DNA of 19,131 nucleotides from JBBQNJ01 sp038329845 (GCA_038329845.1 JBBQNJ010000087.1:1-19131); one strand, 5' to 3'; positions 6,489 to 14,854 are shown, counted from the first letter of the stretch. The notes: generated from the sequence alone by a model not told the origin. Translations and numbers: made by a program.

Positions 6489-8171
6489 ATGGTCCGGATC
6501 AGCTTTGTTCAGATCGTCGCGCTGCTCGCTTTGCTCGCGGGGGGAAAGGCGATTCTCTATGACACTCTCGATCCCGACTGTTTCTGGCATCTGAAAGTCG
6601 CCGAGCAGTTGCGCCGCGATGGGATCGGTCCTCTGCGCGACGAGTTGTCGTACTTGAGCCTTGCTACGCCGTGGACGCCTTATTCCTGGCTGGCGGAACT
6701 GGGGATGCGAGGCCTGTGGCGGGTCGGAGGTTGGCGCAGCGCCGTGGCGGGGCAGGCGATTTGTGTCGCGGCGATCGTGGTTCTGACGGCGGTCAACTGC
6801 CGCGAATTGCAGGGGATCGTCGCCGATCGCGGCGTTGCCGATCGCGCTGGTGCCGGCGGCGGGGGCGGCGGCGGGAGGCGCGGCGGGGACAATCCATCGC
6901 GGCTGTCGGCGGCGCTGGCGACGGCGGTGGGGGCCTTCTGGTCGCTTGCCTATCTGAGCTTTCGACCGGCGACACTGGCGATTGCGCTGCTGGCGCTGTG
7001 TCTGTGGCTGCTGCTGCGCGATCTTCGTCGTGGCGCCAGCACCCGGGCGGTCTGGGGCGTGATTCCGATCACCGCGCTGCTGGTCAATATCCACCTCTAC
7101 GCTGCCTTGGTTCCGGCCTGGGCCGGATGCCTGTTCCTGGGCGCGGTCATCGAGCGCCGCTCGCCAGTTCCATTGCGGGCGCTCGCCTTGTTCGTGGGGA
7201 CGGCTCTGGCGTGTTGCGCCACCCCCATGCTTCCCGGAACGATCGCTACGGCGATGCATTACCAGTTCAGCGACCCGCTGGTTCACAGCACGGTGATCGC
7301 CGAGATGCAGCCGTTCTGGACCGGACCGGCGGGGATCGTTGCGGCGATCCTTGTGGCGATCACCGCGGCGCTGATATGGCGTCGGCGGCGAGAGCTGCCG
7401 ATCGGCCTGGTCTTGATGACCGCGCTGGGGGTGCTGCTGCTGATCCAGCTTGGCCGCTACGCCGCGATTTTTTCGCTCATGGGCGCGCCGATGCTGGCGG
7501 CGACGATGCCCGCACTGTCTGATCGCGCGCTGGACCGTCGCGCCGTCATCCCGGCGATGGCGCTGATCCTGCTGCTGGTCATGGCCCGGCTCACGATCGC
7601 GTTCCCTTCGAAGAACACGTCACTGAGCGAGTGGTTGAACCGTCACGGTGCCGATGCCCCGGGATACCCCTGCGCCGCGGCCGACTTCGTTGCCGATCGG
7701 GTTCGCCCGGTGAGCGGGCGGCTGATCAACGAGTTCACCTGGGGCGGCTATCTCGCCTGGCGGCTGGGCGATCACTACCGCGTGATGATCGACGGGCGAA
7801 CCCAAGTCTATTGTCCGGAAATCTGGCGGCTGGCTTACCTTGGAGCGCCGGATCGCAGTGAATGGCTCGGCAGCCTCGGCGCCGATGCGGCGATCGTGCC
7901 GCTGCACAACAGCCAGTTCCGCCAAGACCTGCTGCGGTTGGGCTGGACCGTTGCCCACCGCGACGAGCGGGCCGAGGTGCTGCTCGGGCCGGGGATCGAG
8001 GTTGCCCGCGATGGCTTAGAGATGCACGCGGCGGGTGTAGACCCACCACTCGATCATCGTCAGCGGCAGCGCGGCGCAGGCGACGATCCACCACCACAGA
8101 TCCAGGCGGGCGCGGCCGCCGGCGACGTTGACGGGAGGCTCGGCCGAGCCGGGGGCGCGATCGGCGGGTAG
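6489..8171 (+). CDS. Polytopic membrane protein, GT-C glycosyltransferase-like
   Basis: Integral membrane protein of up to 560 aa with roughly ten hydrophobic segments from residue 5 to about 385. The first extracytoplasmic loop has an acidic motif, LDPDCFWHLK (27-36), followed by PLRDELSY and WTPYSWLAEL (62-71). This is the arrangement seen in GT-C fold lipid-linked sugar transferases, where the acidic residue is catalytic. A glycine-rich loop (GAGGGGGGG, about 122-130) breaks the second and third segments. The soluble C-terminal part has EFTWGGYLAWRL and VMIDGRTQVYCPE (about 413-445). The last 50 residues lie antisense to the convergent VWA gene and are Gln/Gly/Pro-rich, so the genuine protein may end near residue 509. 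Start at ATG 6489 has no strong ribosome-binding site. Donor and acceptor are unknown. Confidence 0.75.
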   Translation: MVRISFVQIVALLALLAGGKAILYDTLDPDCFWHLKVAEQLRRDGIGPLRDELSYLSLATPWTPYSWLAELGMRGLWRVGGWRSAVAGQAICVAAIVVLTAVNCRELQGIVADRGVADRAGAGGGGGGGRRGGDNPSRLSAALATAVGAFWSLAYLSFRPATLAIALLALCLWLLLRDLRRGASTRAVWGVIPITALLVNIHLYAALVPAWAGCLFLGAVIERRSPVPLRALALFVGTALACCATPMLPGTIATAMHYQFSDPLVHSTVIAEMQPFWTGPAGIVAAILVAITAALIWRRRRELPIGLVLMTALGVLLLIQLGRYAAIFSLMGAPMLAATMPALSDRALDRRAVIPAMALILLLVMARLTIAFPSKNTSLSEWLNRHGADAPGYPCAAADFVADRVRPVSGRLINEFTWGGYLAWRLGDHYRVMIDGRTQVYCPEIWRLAYLGAPDRSEWLGSLGADAAIVPLHNSQFRQDLLRLGWTVAHRDERAEVLLGPGIEVARDGLEMHAAGVDPPLDHRQRQRGAGDDPPPQIQAGAAAGDVDGRLGRAGGAIGG

Positions 8172-10046
8172 CAGATTGCTCTCGGCGGGATCCAGCAGGT
8201 TTACCGCGATCGACTCGAACTGCGGAATCGGTGGTTCGGTGCGGTAAAGCCCGACGTGATCGAGCGGCGGCAATGCGAAATCGCCGGTGGCCGGAACCGT
8301 CAACCGTTGGTCCATCCCCGGCCCGCGCAGGGTGATCGCCGCGGGCGTGGGGTTCATCCGCTGCAAACTCGCCGGGTCAATTCGCGGCGATTCTCCGGGG
8401 TGATACGCCTCGCGCACGTTCATGTCCGATCCCAGCGCCAGATATTGCAACGCCGCGTGGACGAAGACCGGAAAACTCACCTTCAGCGGCCAATTGCTCT
8501 GCATCAGGTCGAATCCGACGACCAGGTATGTGGCGTGCCCTTCCCGGTGAAGCACCACCAGCGGACCTTTCAGGCCGTCCACCAGCACTTCCGATTCCGG
8601 CGGCACGTTCAATCGCAGGCTCTTGGCGGCGTAGAGCTTGCCGAGATTCACCCCGCGCAGGATCGGATGATCGCGCTTCCAGTTCAACACCCCGTTGTCC
8701 TCGGCGAGCAGATTGCGAGAGCCATCGGGCGACTTCATCGCCGACAGCTTCAAATCCGCGGGCAAATCGCCGAAAAAGATGAATCCCCCGGCGGGGGGAA
8801 GGTATTTCGGCGAATAGCGATCGAAGATTACCACGTCATAGGTGGTGGCCCGGCGCGACTCCCAATCGGTCGGGAGCATCACCGCCGGCCCGTCCGGCGG
8901 CGGCTTGACGTTCAGGCTCGCCATCAGTTTTTCGAGAAAGTAATTCCCATCGGTCACCAGGCCCACGCTCAGATTCCGCGGCGGAGGGACCACCACCTGC
9001 GCGAAGTCGTCGGCCGCCAGTGCATCCTTAGTCCGCTGCTCGATGCTGATTACCGCGGCGCGGGTGAGTTCGACGGTGAACTCGACGCTGTCGCGCGAGA
9101 ATTGGTTGCGCGATTTCGCCTCGTCGATCCGCGCGGCATGGGTCTTTGGATCGTCGTTCCATCGCTCGGGCAGAAGAAAGGTCGAGGCGATGCGGGGGTT
9201 GGCCCCGTCGATGCGCAGTTCCACATCCGCCGACACCGGTTCGGCACCGAAGTTGGCCAGCCGGGCGAACACCTGCACTTCGGTGGGGCGCTCGTAATTT
9301 CGCTTGGCGCTCAAAGCCACCACGCCCACATTGCGGGCCGAATCGGTCCCGATCTTCACGTAGCGCATGTCTCCGCGCACGCTCAGCTCGCGGGCGTCGG
9401 CGATGCGTCCGTCGGAATAGACCCAGATGTCCGGGCGCACATGCGAGCGCAGTTGCTCGGGATTGAAGTTGGTCTGCGCCTCGGCGAGCTGGAACGCCAT
9501 TTTCAGTCGCGATCGCCGGTCGGTCGGACGGATCGAGTCGATCGCCGAGCGCAACGCGGCGGGGTCGGAAGTGAACGGCTGGATCGTTTCGGCCGAGTCA
9601 TCGAACGCGATGACCATGGCCGAGCCATTGCGGTCGAGGGTTAACACCAGCTCGCGGGCCTTGGCCTTGGCCTCATCCAGGCGGCTGCGTCCGCCGGCGC
9701 CGTCGGGCGAGTCGATATCGGTGGCGTTCATCGAGGCGGATCGGTCGATCAGGATCACGCACATCCGCCCGGCCCCGGGGGTGTAGTTGACCACCGGCCG
9801 GGCCAGCGCCGCGATCAACAGCGCCAAGAGCAGCAGTTGCAGCAACAGCAGCAGATTGCGGCGTAGTTTCTGGAACGGTGCGTTGACCTGGAGATCCTGG
9901 ATTGCTTTTCGCCACAGCAAGGTCGAGGAGACGGCCTGCTCCTTGCGGCGCAGCTTCAGGAAATAAAGCGCCATTAGCGCCGGCACCGCCAGCGCCGCGG
10001 CCGTGATCGCCGGCCCCATGTTGAGAAACTTCGGAATCCAGTTCAT
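8016..10046 (-). CDS. BatA-type membrane protein with VWA domain
   Basis: Protein of 676 aa. The N-terminus matches the BatA/aerotolerance-regulator domain: a membrane segment at about 11-30, LYFLKLRRKEQAVSSTLLW, then a second membrane segment at about 64-83. A von Willebrand factor A domain follows, with an intact MIDAS start D101-x-S-x-S (DRSASM). The middle is a long periplasmic region, and a C-terminal membrane helix (about 648-669) ends in EWWVYTRRVHL. A GGAG lies about ten bases upstream of the ATG. Such proteins usually sit beside MoxR ATPase and DUF58 genes; neither is here, and hicB is directly upstream instead. The role is probably envelope-related assembly or stress, not defined for this lineage. 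The 3' end overlaps the convergent gene at 6489-8171. Confidence 0.9.
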   Translation of the reverse strand: MNWIPKFLNMGPAITAAALAVPALMALYFLKLRRKEQAVSSTLLWRKAIQDLQVNAPFQKLRRNLLLLLQLLLLALLIAALARPVVNYTPGAGRMCVILIDRSASMNATDIDSPDGAGGRSRLDEAKAKARELVLTLDRNGSAMVIAFDDSAETIQPFTSDPAALRSAIDSIRPTDRRSRLKMAFQLAEAQTNFNPEQLRSHVRPDIWVYSDGRIADARELSVRGDMRYVKIGTDSARNVGVVALSAKRNYERPTEVQVFARLANFGAEPVSADVELRIDGANPRIASTFLLPERWNDDPKTHAARIDEAKSRNQFSRDSVEFTVELTRAAVISIEQRTKDALAADDFAQVVVPPPRNLSVGLVTDGNYFLEKLMASLNVKPPPDGPAVMLPTDWESRRATTYDVVIFDRYSPKYLPPAGGFIFFGDLPADLKLSAMKSPDGSRNLLAEDNGVLNWKRDHPILRGVNLGKLYAAKSLRLNVPPESEVLVDGLKGPLVVLHREGHATYLVVGFDLMQSNWPLKVSFPVFVHAALQYLALGSDMNVREAYHPGESPRIDPASLQRMNPTPAAITLRGPGMDQRLTVPATGDFALPPLDHVGLYRTEPPIPQFESIAVNLLDPAESNLLPADRAPGSAEPPVNVAGGRARLDLWWWIVACAALPLTMIEWWVYTRRVHL

Positions 10047-10146
10047 CTATCGCCGCTCCCGAATCGCACGCCCGGTGGGAGGCACCGTCTCTCCGCCGGG
10101 TGTTCATCAACTCGCTACGGTCAAAAAAAGGCCAGGCCGCCATAGC

Positions 10147-10368
10147 TCACGCCGCCGGCAACGTGCCCACCCGCGATCGCGGCTCCGGCGGTTTCAGACC
10201 CCGTTCCCGATAGTATGACAGATAAAGTTCCACCGCCTCGTGTAGCTGCTCCTCGACTTCCGTCACCGACTCGCCCGTGGTGGTGCATCCAGGGAGGTCC
10301 GAGAGATAGGCCCAATATCCCCCGTCGTCGGCTCGTTCGATCACGTATGCGTATTCGCGCTTCGCCAT
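10147..10368 (-). CDS. hicB: HicB-family antitoxin
   Basis: Small protein of 73 aa with the HicB partial RNase H fold: REYAYVIERADDGGYWAYLSDLPGCTTTGESVTEV matches the family pattern in which a beta hairpin is followed by W/Y-x-A-x-x-x-D-L-P-G-C and then a helix with E-A-x-E. It lacks a C-terminal DNA-binding domain, as in the short HicB forms. In a working hicAB pair it would bind and neutralise the HicA mRNA interferase. The HicA remnant lies 7 bp upstream in the usual hicA-hicB order, but it is frameshifted, so this antitoxin is probably an orphan. A 100-bp gap separates it from the BatA/VWA gene. Confidence 0.88.
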   Translation of the reverse strand: MAKREYAYVIERADDGGYWAYLSDLPGCTTTGESVTEVEEQLHEAVELYLSYYRERGLKPPEPRSRVGTLPAA

Positions 10369-10375
10369 GGCATGC

Positions 10376-10540
10376 TCACTTCAGACCGGCCTGCTTCAAA
10401 ACGCTGTTGAGCGTGCCGCGCGGCACGTCTTGATCCGTCTTGCCCCGGCAGGGACGACAACCGGGGCTGGCTTGGCCGCATGAACCATCATCATATGACT
10501 GCCCGCGGTTCGTGCACCCCGGTCCACATTATCTCGGCCC
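10376..10540 (-). pseudogene. hicA: hicA toxin remnant, frameshifted
   Basis: On the minus strand the last frame reads DVPRGTLNSVLKQAGLK and stops at 10376-10378. This is the characteristic HicA C-terminus. Directly upstream, in another frame, GSHMMMVHAAKPAPVVVPAG matches the HicA core that contains the catalytic His (GSH). Further upstream a third frame reads MWTGVHEP, resembling GWTGVRTR of intact HicA. Joining the last two needs a one-base insertion at the run of four G near 10445, and another shift near 10505. No N-terminal start and helix are found. The remnant is thus about two thirds of a HicA. Either the toxin has decayed or the sequence has homopolymer errors. Confidence 0.75.
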
Positions 10541-10549
10541 GCCGCGGGG

Positions 10550-10555
10550 ATTATA
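10550..10555 (-). promoter_or_regulatory. Candidate -10 box for hicAB
   Basis: A perfect TATAAT on the minus strand, preceded by GG, lies about 10-15 bp upstream of the recognisable hicA remnant. No good TTGACA-like -35 is found at 16-18 bp. It may be the surviving hicAB promoter or chance. Confidence 0.3.
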
Positions 10556-10704
10556 CCGCCGCGCGTTTTCCATTCGATAGCCGCGAGGAATGAGGTTTGC
10601 AGCCGATTGTCTCGCCGATTCACGTGCGAGTTGAACCTTTTTTGGCTCTTTATCAAAAATTCAAAAAGCTGGTGTTTTAATTCCCCTTTCCAAAGAGTTC
10701 GTGT

Positions 10705-10740
10705 TATAGTAGGACAAGAGGTTGCCCAGCTTGGGCTTTT
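10705..10740 (+). promoter_or_regulatory. Candidate promoter and leader hairpin of the PEP-CTERM gene
   Basis: TATAGT at 10705-10710 could serve as a -10 box. It is followed by the hairpin GCCCA-GCT-TGGGC at 10724-10736 and four T, then the strong GGAGG ribosome-binding site at 10761. The hairpin with a T-run resembles a weak attenuator. No convincing -35 is present. Confidence 0.3.
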
Positions 10741-10769
10741 GCGATCCCCGTCCGCACAGAGGAGGCGAA

Positions 10770-11507
10770 ATGAAAAATCTGATGTTGCTTGTCGGCTTTA
10801 CCATGGGCGGGTTGGTCGGATTTACCGACCCGGCCGCCGCCGCGGTGGTGTATGCGGTGGATGACAATTTTGTCGCTGCCGGCGCTACAACCACCGTGCA
10901 GGATTACGATGGGGATCTGCTGGTGAAGAATCCCTCGACCACCCGCCGTAAGGCCTACATGAAGTTCGACCTGACGGGGCAGAACGCCGACCCGGCGCAA
11001 GCCGCGACCTTTACCGTCACCTACGACGGGTCAAGCACTGATGGGGGGGATACACACCCGATGCAGGTCTACGCCCTGAAGACCGGTTTCACGCCCGGTA
11101 CTGGGATTCTCGGGACCCACTGGTCGGAGACGGCGATAACTTGGAACAAGGCCCCCGGCAACAGCACCTCAGGGTCTACGTTCACTGCCGATTTCTCCTC
11201 GGTCGGATCCTCGTTCAATATCGACAACTCGGGTGGGAACAAGACCACTGCAGGAACCATGTTCAGCGTTACACTCCCGACACTGAGCAGTTTCCTGCAA
11301 GCGGACAACACGGTGACCATTGGCATCGCCGCGACGAACAACTCGAATGCGACACCGATCTTCAGGTATCTTTCCTCCGAAACCGGCACGACTACCGGCC
11401 AGACCGGCACGGCGCCGCGATTGAGTTTCGAGGTCATCCCCGAACCGGCGTCCATGGCTCTGTTGGGCTTGGGTGGCTTGATGTTCCTGTCCCGGCGTCG
11501 GATCTAA
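10770..11507 (+). CDS. PEP-CTERM secreted protein with DNRLRE-type domain
   Basis: Exported protein of 245 aa. A signal peptide covers about residues 1-24 (MKNLMLLVGFTMGG, ending AAAA). The body (about 25-220) is a beta-rich domain with the DNRLRE pattern: an early D-x-x-V strand, RKAYMKFDL, and WSETAITWNKAPG. The C-terminus has IPEP near 223, a hydrophobic segment LLGLGGLMFL, and an RRR tail, the PEP-CTERM sorting signal cut by exosortase. GAGGAGG lies eight bases before this ATG, which decides the start against an in-frame ATG at 10722. Domain relatives bind carbohydrate or form extracellular structural parts. No exosortase gene is in the window. A run of eight T lies 36 bp after the stop, without a convincing stem before it. 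Confidence 0.9.
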   Translation: MKNLMLLVGFTMGGLVGFTDPAAAAVVYAVDDNFVAAGATTTVQDYDGDLLVKNPSTTRRKAYMKFDLTGQNADPAQAATFTVTYDGSSTDGGDTHPMQVYALKTGFTPGTGILGTHWSETAITWNKAPGNSTSGSTFTADFSSVGSSFNIDNSGGNKTTAGTMFSVTLPTLSSFLQADNTVTIGIAATNNSNATPIFRYLSSETGTTTGQTGTAPRLSFEVIPEPASMALLGLGGLMFLSRRRI

Positions 11508-11588
11508 GACTCGGTCGTCCGGCATTCGTCCCCCACTCACGCCTTTTTTTTCAACGGAACGGCTCAGGCGCCGGAGCGGCTTGACGTT

Positions 11589-12680
11589 TTAATCCCCCAG
11601 CGCCGTGCCGATGGCGCGGGCGGCGGCGAGAAGGGGGCTGGAAGGGGGGACCTTGCGCTGTCGGCCGGCGACGGATTCGATCGTCACGTGGCCGAGTTGT
11701 CCGTGGGCCCAGACGACGAGTTTGCCGGATTCGCCGGACATCAATAGCTCCAGGGCGTGGTAACCGAAGTCGGTGGCGAGGACCCGGTCAAAGGCGGTGG
11801 GGGTGCCGCCGCGCTGGATGTGGCCGAGGATAGTGGCGCGGGTTTCCAGGCCGATGCAGGTTTCGATGTCGGCCGCCAGTTTATTGGCGATGCCGCCGAG
11901 GCGCACGGGATCGGGGCTGGATTCGATGCGGCGGGCGACAATCTGTTCGCCGTCCTTTTCACGGGCGCCTTCGCTGACGCAGATGATGCTGAATCGCTTG
12001 CCCAGGCGGCTGCGGTAGGTCAGCAGCTCGCAGATCTTCTTCAGATCGTAGGGGACTTCCGGCATAAGGATCACGTCCGAGCCGCTGGCGACGCCCGAAT
12101 GCAGCGCCACCCAGCCGGCATTGCGCCCCATGACTTCGACGACCATGACGCGATGATGGCTCATGGCGGTGGTGTGGATTTTGTCCAGGGCGTCGGTGGC
12201 GGTGGCGACGGCGGTGTCGAAGCCGAAGGTCTGCTCGCAGCCCTCGAGGTCGTTGTCGATGGTCTTGGGCACGCCGATGCAGTTCACGCCGTTGCGCACG
12301 AGGTTGGCGGCCCCGGTCATGGTGCCGTCGCCGCCGATGCAGACCAGGGCGTCGAGGTGGTTGGCCTGAACGTGTTCGATCACGCGGTCGGTGACGTTGG
12401 CGTATTCGATCTTGTCGCCGCGCTTGATGGGATATCGTTCGGGGTTGGCCTGGTTGCTGGTGCCCAGGATGGTTCCGCCGAGGGTGAGGATGTTGGACAC
12501 ATCATTCCACTGAAGCGGGCGCATGCGGTTCTGGATCAACCCGAGAAATCCATCCTCGACGCCGACGACCTCGAGTTTGTGGTGATTGAGCGCCGCTTTG
12601 GTGACGGCGCGGATGACGGCGTTAAGTCCGGGACAGTCGCCCCCGCCGGTCAGAACCCCGATGCGCTTGATGTTGGCCAT
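11589..12680 (-). CDS. pfkA: 6-phosphofructokinase
   Basis: Glycolytic enzyme that phosphorylates fructose 6-phosphate, 363 aa. The nucleotide-binding start is GVLTGGGDCPGLN (8-20), the phosphoryl-donor site GGDGT (116-120), and the catalytic loop PKTIDNDLEG (138-147) with D142. The effector/substrate stretches EVMGRNAGWVAL and GHIQRGGTPTAFDR are conserved. Length and the PKTIDND sequence place it with group III PFKs. G119 indicates ATP use, whereas K139 is the residue usual in PPi-dependent forms; this mix is known for actinobacterial ATP-dependent group III enzymes. GGAG lies eight bases before the ATG. Divergent to the aminopeptidase gene, with 146 bp between start codons, and convergent with the PEP-CTERM gene. 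Confidence 0.95.
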   Translation of the reverse strand: MANIKRIGVLTGGGDCPGLNAVIRAVTKAALNHHKLEVVGVEDGFLGLIQNRMRPLQWNDVSNILTLGGTILGTSNQANPERYPIKRGDKIEYANVTDRVIEHVQANHLDALVCIGGDGTMTGAANLVRNGVNCIGVPKTIDNDLEGCEQTFGFDTAVATATDALDKIHTTAMSHHRVMVVEVMGRNAGWVALHSGVASGSDVILMPEVPYDLKKICELLTYRSRLGKRFSIICVSEGAREKDGEQIVARRIESSPDPVRLGGIANKLAADIETCIGLETRATILGHIQRGGTPTAFDRVLATDFGYHALELLMSGESGKLVVWAHGQLGHVTIESVAGRQRKVPPSSPLLAAARAIGTALGD

Positions 12681-12826
12681 AATTGCTTCTCCAATGCTCT
12701 ATCTTCTCATCATCGTCATGGCGTTGCCCGCGTCCACACTGTAGTTTGGAGCGATTGGCGGCCTCGGGCCTCGTTTGGCGATGGTTCCGACATCCGATAA
12801 TGCTTTTTACGGAGATTTTTCGAGCC

Positions 12827-13945
12827 ATGATCGATCCACGGATGACCCAGTTGGCCGACGTCCTGATCAATTACTCGTGCGCGGTGCGGGAAGGGGAGAA
12901 GATTCTCATCGAGGCGATCGACATTCCCCACGAGTTCACGCAGGCGCTGATCGCCGCGGCGTTCGACGCGGGCGCTGATCCGTTGGTGCTGCTCAAGAGC
13001 AACGCGGTCCACCGAGCGCTGATGATGCGCGGCACGGCGAGCCAATGGAAAACCATCGCCAAGGTTGAAAAGACGCAGATGCAAAGCGTGCAGTGCTACC
13101 TGGGCGTTCGCGGCAGCGTCAACGTGTCGGAATTGAGCGATGTTGCGGCGGGAAAGCAGCGGTTGTACGAATCGACGGTGTGGAACACGGTTCACCGCGA
13201 GATTCGCATCAAACAGACGCGCTGGTGCGTGCTGCGCTGGCCGACGGCATCGATGGCGCAGATGGCGGAGATGAGCACCGAGGCGTTCGAGGATTTTTAC
13301 TTCAACGTCTGCACGCTGGATTACGCGAAGATGAGCCGGGCGATGAAGCCGTTGGAAAAGTTGATGAGCCGGACCGATCAGGTTCGGCTCAAGGGGCCGG
13401 ACGAGACGGACCTGACGTTCTCGATCAAGGGGATCGGGGCGATCGGCTGCGACGGGCGTTTGAACATTCCCGACGGCGAGGTGTTTACCGCGCCGGTGCG
13501 GAACAGTGTCGAGGGGACGATCCAGTTCAATTGCCCGACGATCTACCGCGGTGCGACGCATACGGACGTGCGGCTGGTATTCCGCAAGGGGCGGGTGGTC
13601 GAGGCGTCGAGCAACGCGACGGACCATTTGAACGAGGTGCTGAATTCCGACCCCGGCGCGCGATATGCCGGAGAGTTCGCCATCGGATTCAATCCCTGGT
13701 GTACCCGCCCGATGAAGGACATCCTATTCGATGAGAAGATCGCCGGGTCGATCCACTTCACACCCGGGGCCTGCTATGACGAAGCGAGCAATGGCAACAA
13801 AAGCGCGATTCACTGGGACCTGGTGATGCGACAAACCCCCGAGGTCGGGGGCGGGGAGATCTATTTCGATGGGAAACTGATCCGCAAGGACGGGCGGTTT
13901 GTGCCCAAATCGCTGCAAGGGCTGAATCCAGAGAATTTGGGCTAA
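12827..13945 (+). CDS. M29 family aminopeptidase (thermophilic aminopeptidase type)
   Basis: Cytoplasmic metallo-aminopeptidase of 372 aa that releases N-terminal amino acids using two metal ions. The M29 ligands are visible: E229 in NSVEGTIQF, E283 in GEFAIGFNP, H310 in GSIHFTPG, and H329/D331 in AIHWD. The N-terminal half is the typical alpha/beta domain (REGEKILIEA, DPLVLLKSN). I choose ATG 12827. In-frame ATGs at 12683 and 12800 add sequence unlike the family and cover the divergent promoter region. GGAG is 12 bases upstream, a rather long spacing. Family length is about 370-410 aa, so it is complete. The convergent neighbour is the TatD-like gene. Confidence 0.92.
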   Translation: MIDPRMTQLADVLINYSCAVREGEKILIEAIDIPHEFTQALIAAAFDAGADPLVLLKSNAVHRALMMRGTASQWKTIAKVEKTQMQSVQCYLGVRGSVNVSELSDVAAGKQRLYESTVWNTVHREIRIKQTRWCVLRWPTASMAQMAEMSTEAFEDFYFNVCTLDYAKMSRAMKPLEKLMSRTDQVRLKGPDETDLTFSIKGIGAIGCDGRLNIPDGEVFTAPVRNSVEGTIQFNCPTIYRGATHTDVRLVFRKGRVVEASSNATDHLNEVLNSDPGARYAGEFAIGFNPWCTRPMKDILFDEKIAGSIHFTPGACYDEASNGNKSAIHWDLVMRQTPEVGGGEIYFDGKLIRKDGRFVPKSLQGLNPENLG

Positions 13946-13974
13946 TCGGCACCCCGCTGGGGATATTCTGATTG

Positions 13975-14003
13975 TCCCCATTGCGTCCGCGAGGCGATGG
14001 GGA
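13975..14003. terminator. Hairpin between convergent genes
   Basis: TCCCCATTGC pairs with GCGATGGGGA across a 9-nt loop, ten base pairs with one G-T pair. It lies between the convergent aminopeptidase and TatD-like genes. A smaller hairpin CCCC-GCT-GGGG precedes it at about 13952-13962. Neither is followed by a T-run, so termination in either direction is likely but not certain. Confidence 0.45.
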
Positions 14004-14014
14004 AAGTCGCCGGC

Positions 14015-14833
14015 TCAGTCGCGCACCACGCACCGGATTTTCCATTTAGGATTTTGTCCGAAAAATCGGCAGGGGTTGTCGTGGAAGAGCCGCGTCGCCT
14101 CGACTTCGCTGTGGCCGCGGCGCAGAAATTCGATGCAGGTGTCCATCAAATAATGCGGGTGCGATTCGCCCCAGTCGGCGGCGGAATTGGCCACGATCAT
14201 GTCCGGCCCGTATTGCTCGAGCAGATCGGCGGCTCGCTGGGCAGTGACTTTGCTCACGGGGTAAAGCGTTAATCCGGCCCAGAAGCCGTTGTCGCGGGCG
14301 ATGCGGATGGTGTGTTCCTCGCAGTGGTCGATCAACACGCGCTCGGGCCGGATGCGCCGGTCGTTCTTGAGGATCGAAGTGATGATCGACGTGCCCTTGT
14401 GCTTGTCCTCGAGGTGCGGGGTATGGACGAGGATCAGTTGATCGAATCGGGCGGCTAAATCCACCTGGGCCTCGAAGGTGGTGATTTCATTGCGGGTGTT
14501 TTTGTTCAGCCCAATCTCTCCGATGCCCAGTACGGTGGGGTGGTCCAGCAGCGGGGGGATCAAGTCGATCACCTGGCGCGACAACTCGACATTTTCCGCC
14601 TCCTTGGCGTTGATGCAGAGCCAGCAATAGTGCTGGATGCCGTAGCGGGCGGCGCGGCGCGGCTCGAAGTCGATCAACTGGCGGAAATAATCGTAAAAAC
14701 TCTCGGGTGAGGAGCGATCGAACCCGGCCCAGAAGGCCGGCTCGCTCACGCCCACCACGCCGCAGCGCTGCATGAAAAGGTAATCGTCGGTCGTGCGACT
14801 GATGCAATGAATGTGGGGGTCAATATAGCGCAT
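14015..14833 (-). CDS. TatD-family metal-dependent hydrolase, EboB-like
   Basis: TIM-barrel amidohydrolase of 272 aa with ligands in the TatD order: H7 and H9 (YIDPHIH), E106 (GIGEIGLN), H137 (LVHTPH), H170 (IDHCEEH) and D220 (ANSAADWG). The opening DPHIHCISRTTDDY, EPAFWAG, and the closing SSADWG-like motif resemble EboB of the ebo cluster more than DNA-repair TatD, from my recall of the family. In cyanobacteria and pseudomonads, ebo genes help move aromatic precursors across the inner membrane; EboB's own reaction is not known. Here no eboA, eboC, eboD or eboE is visible in the window. It follows the small unknown gene by 21 bp and lies in the same direction as waaA, so likely an operon. Confidence 0.85.
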   Translation of the reverse strand: MRYIDPHIHCISRTTDDYLFMQRCGVVGVSEPAFWAGFDRSSPESFYDYFRQLIDFEPRRAARYGIQHYCWLCINAKEAENVELSRQVIDLIPPLLDHPTVLGIGEIGLNKNTRNEITTFEAQVDLAARFDQLILVHTPHLEDKHKGTSIITSILKNDRRIRPERVLIDHCEEHTIRIARDNGFWAGLTLYPVSKVTAQRAADLLEQYGPDMIVANSAADWGESHPHYLMDTCIEFLRRGHSEVEATRLFHDNPCRFFGQNPKWKIRCVVRD

Positions 14834-14854
14834 GGATTCAATTCGAGAAGGTTT

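Noticed and set aside
11508..11588. Poly-T run between the convergent PEP-CTERM and pfkA genes as an intrinsic terminator
   Set aside because: Eight T are present, but no stable stem lies directly before them on the plus strand, and the GC-rich stretch nearer pfkA has only a 4-bp stem.
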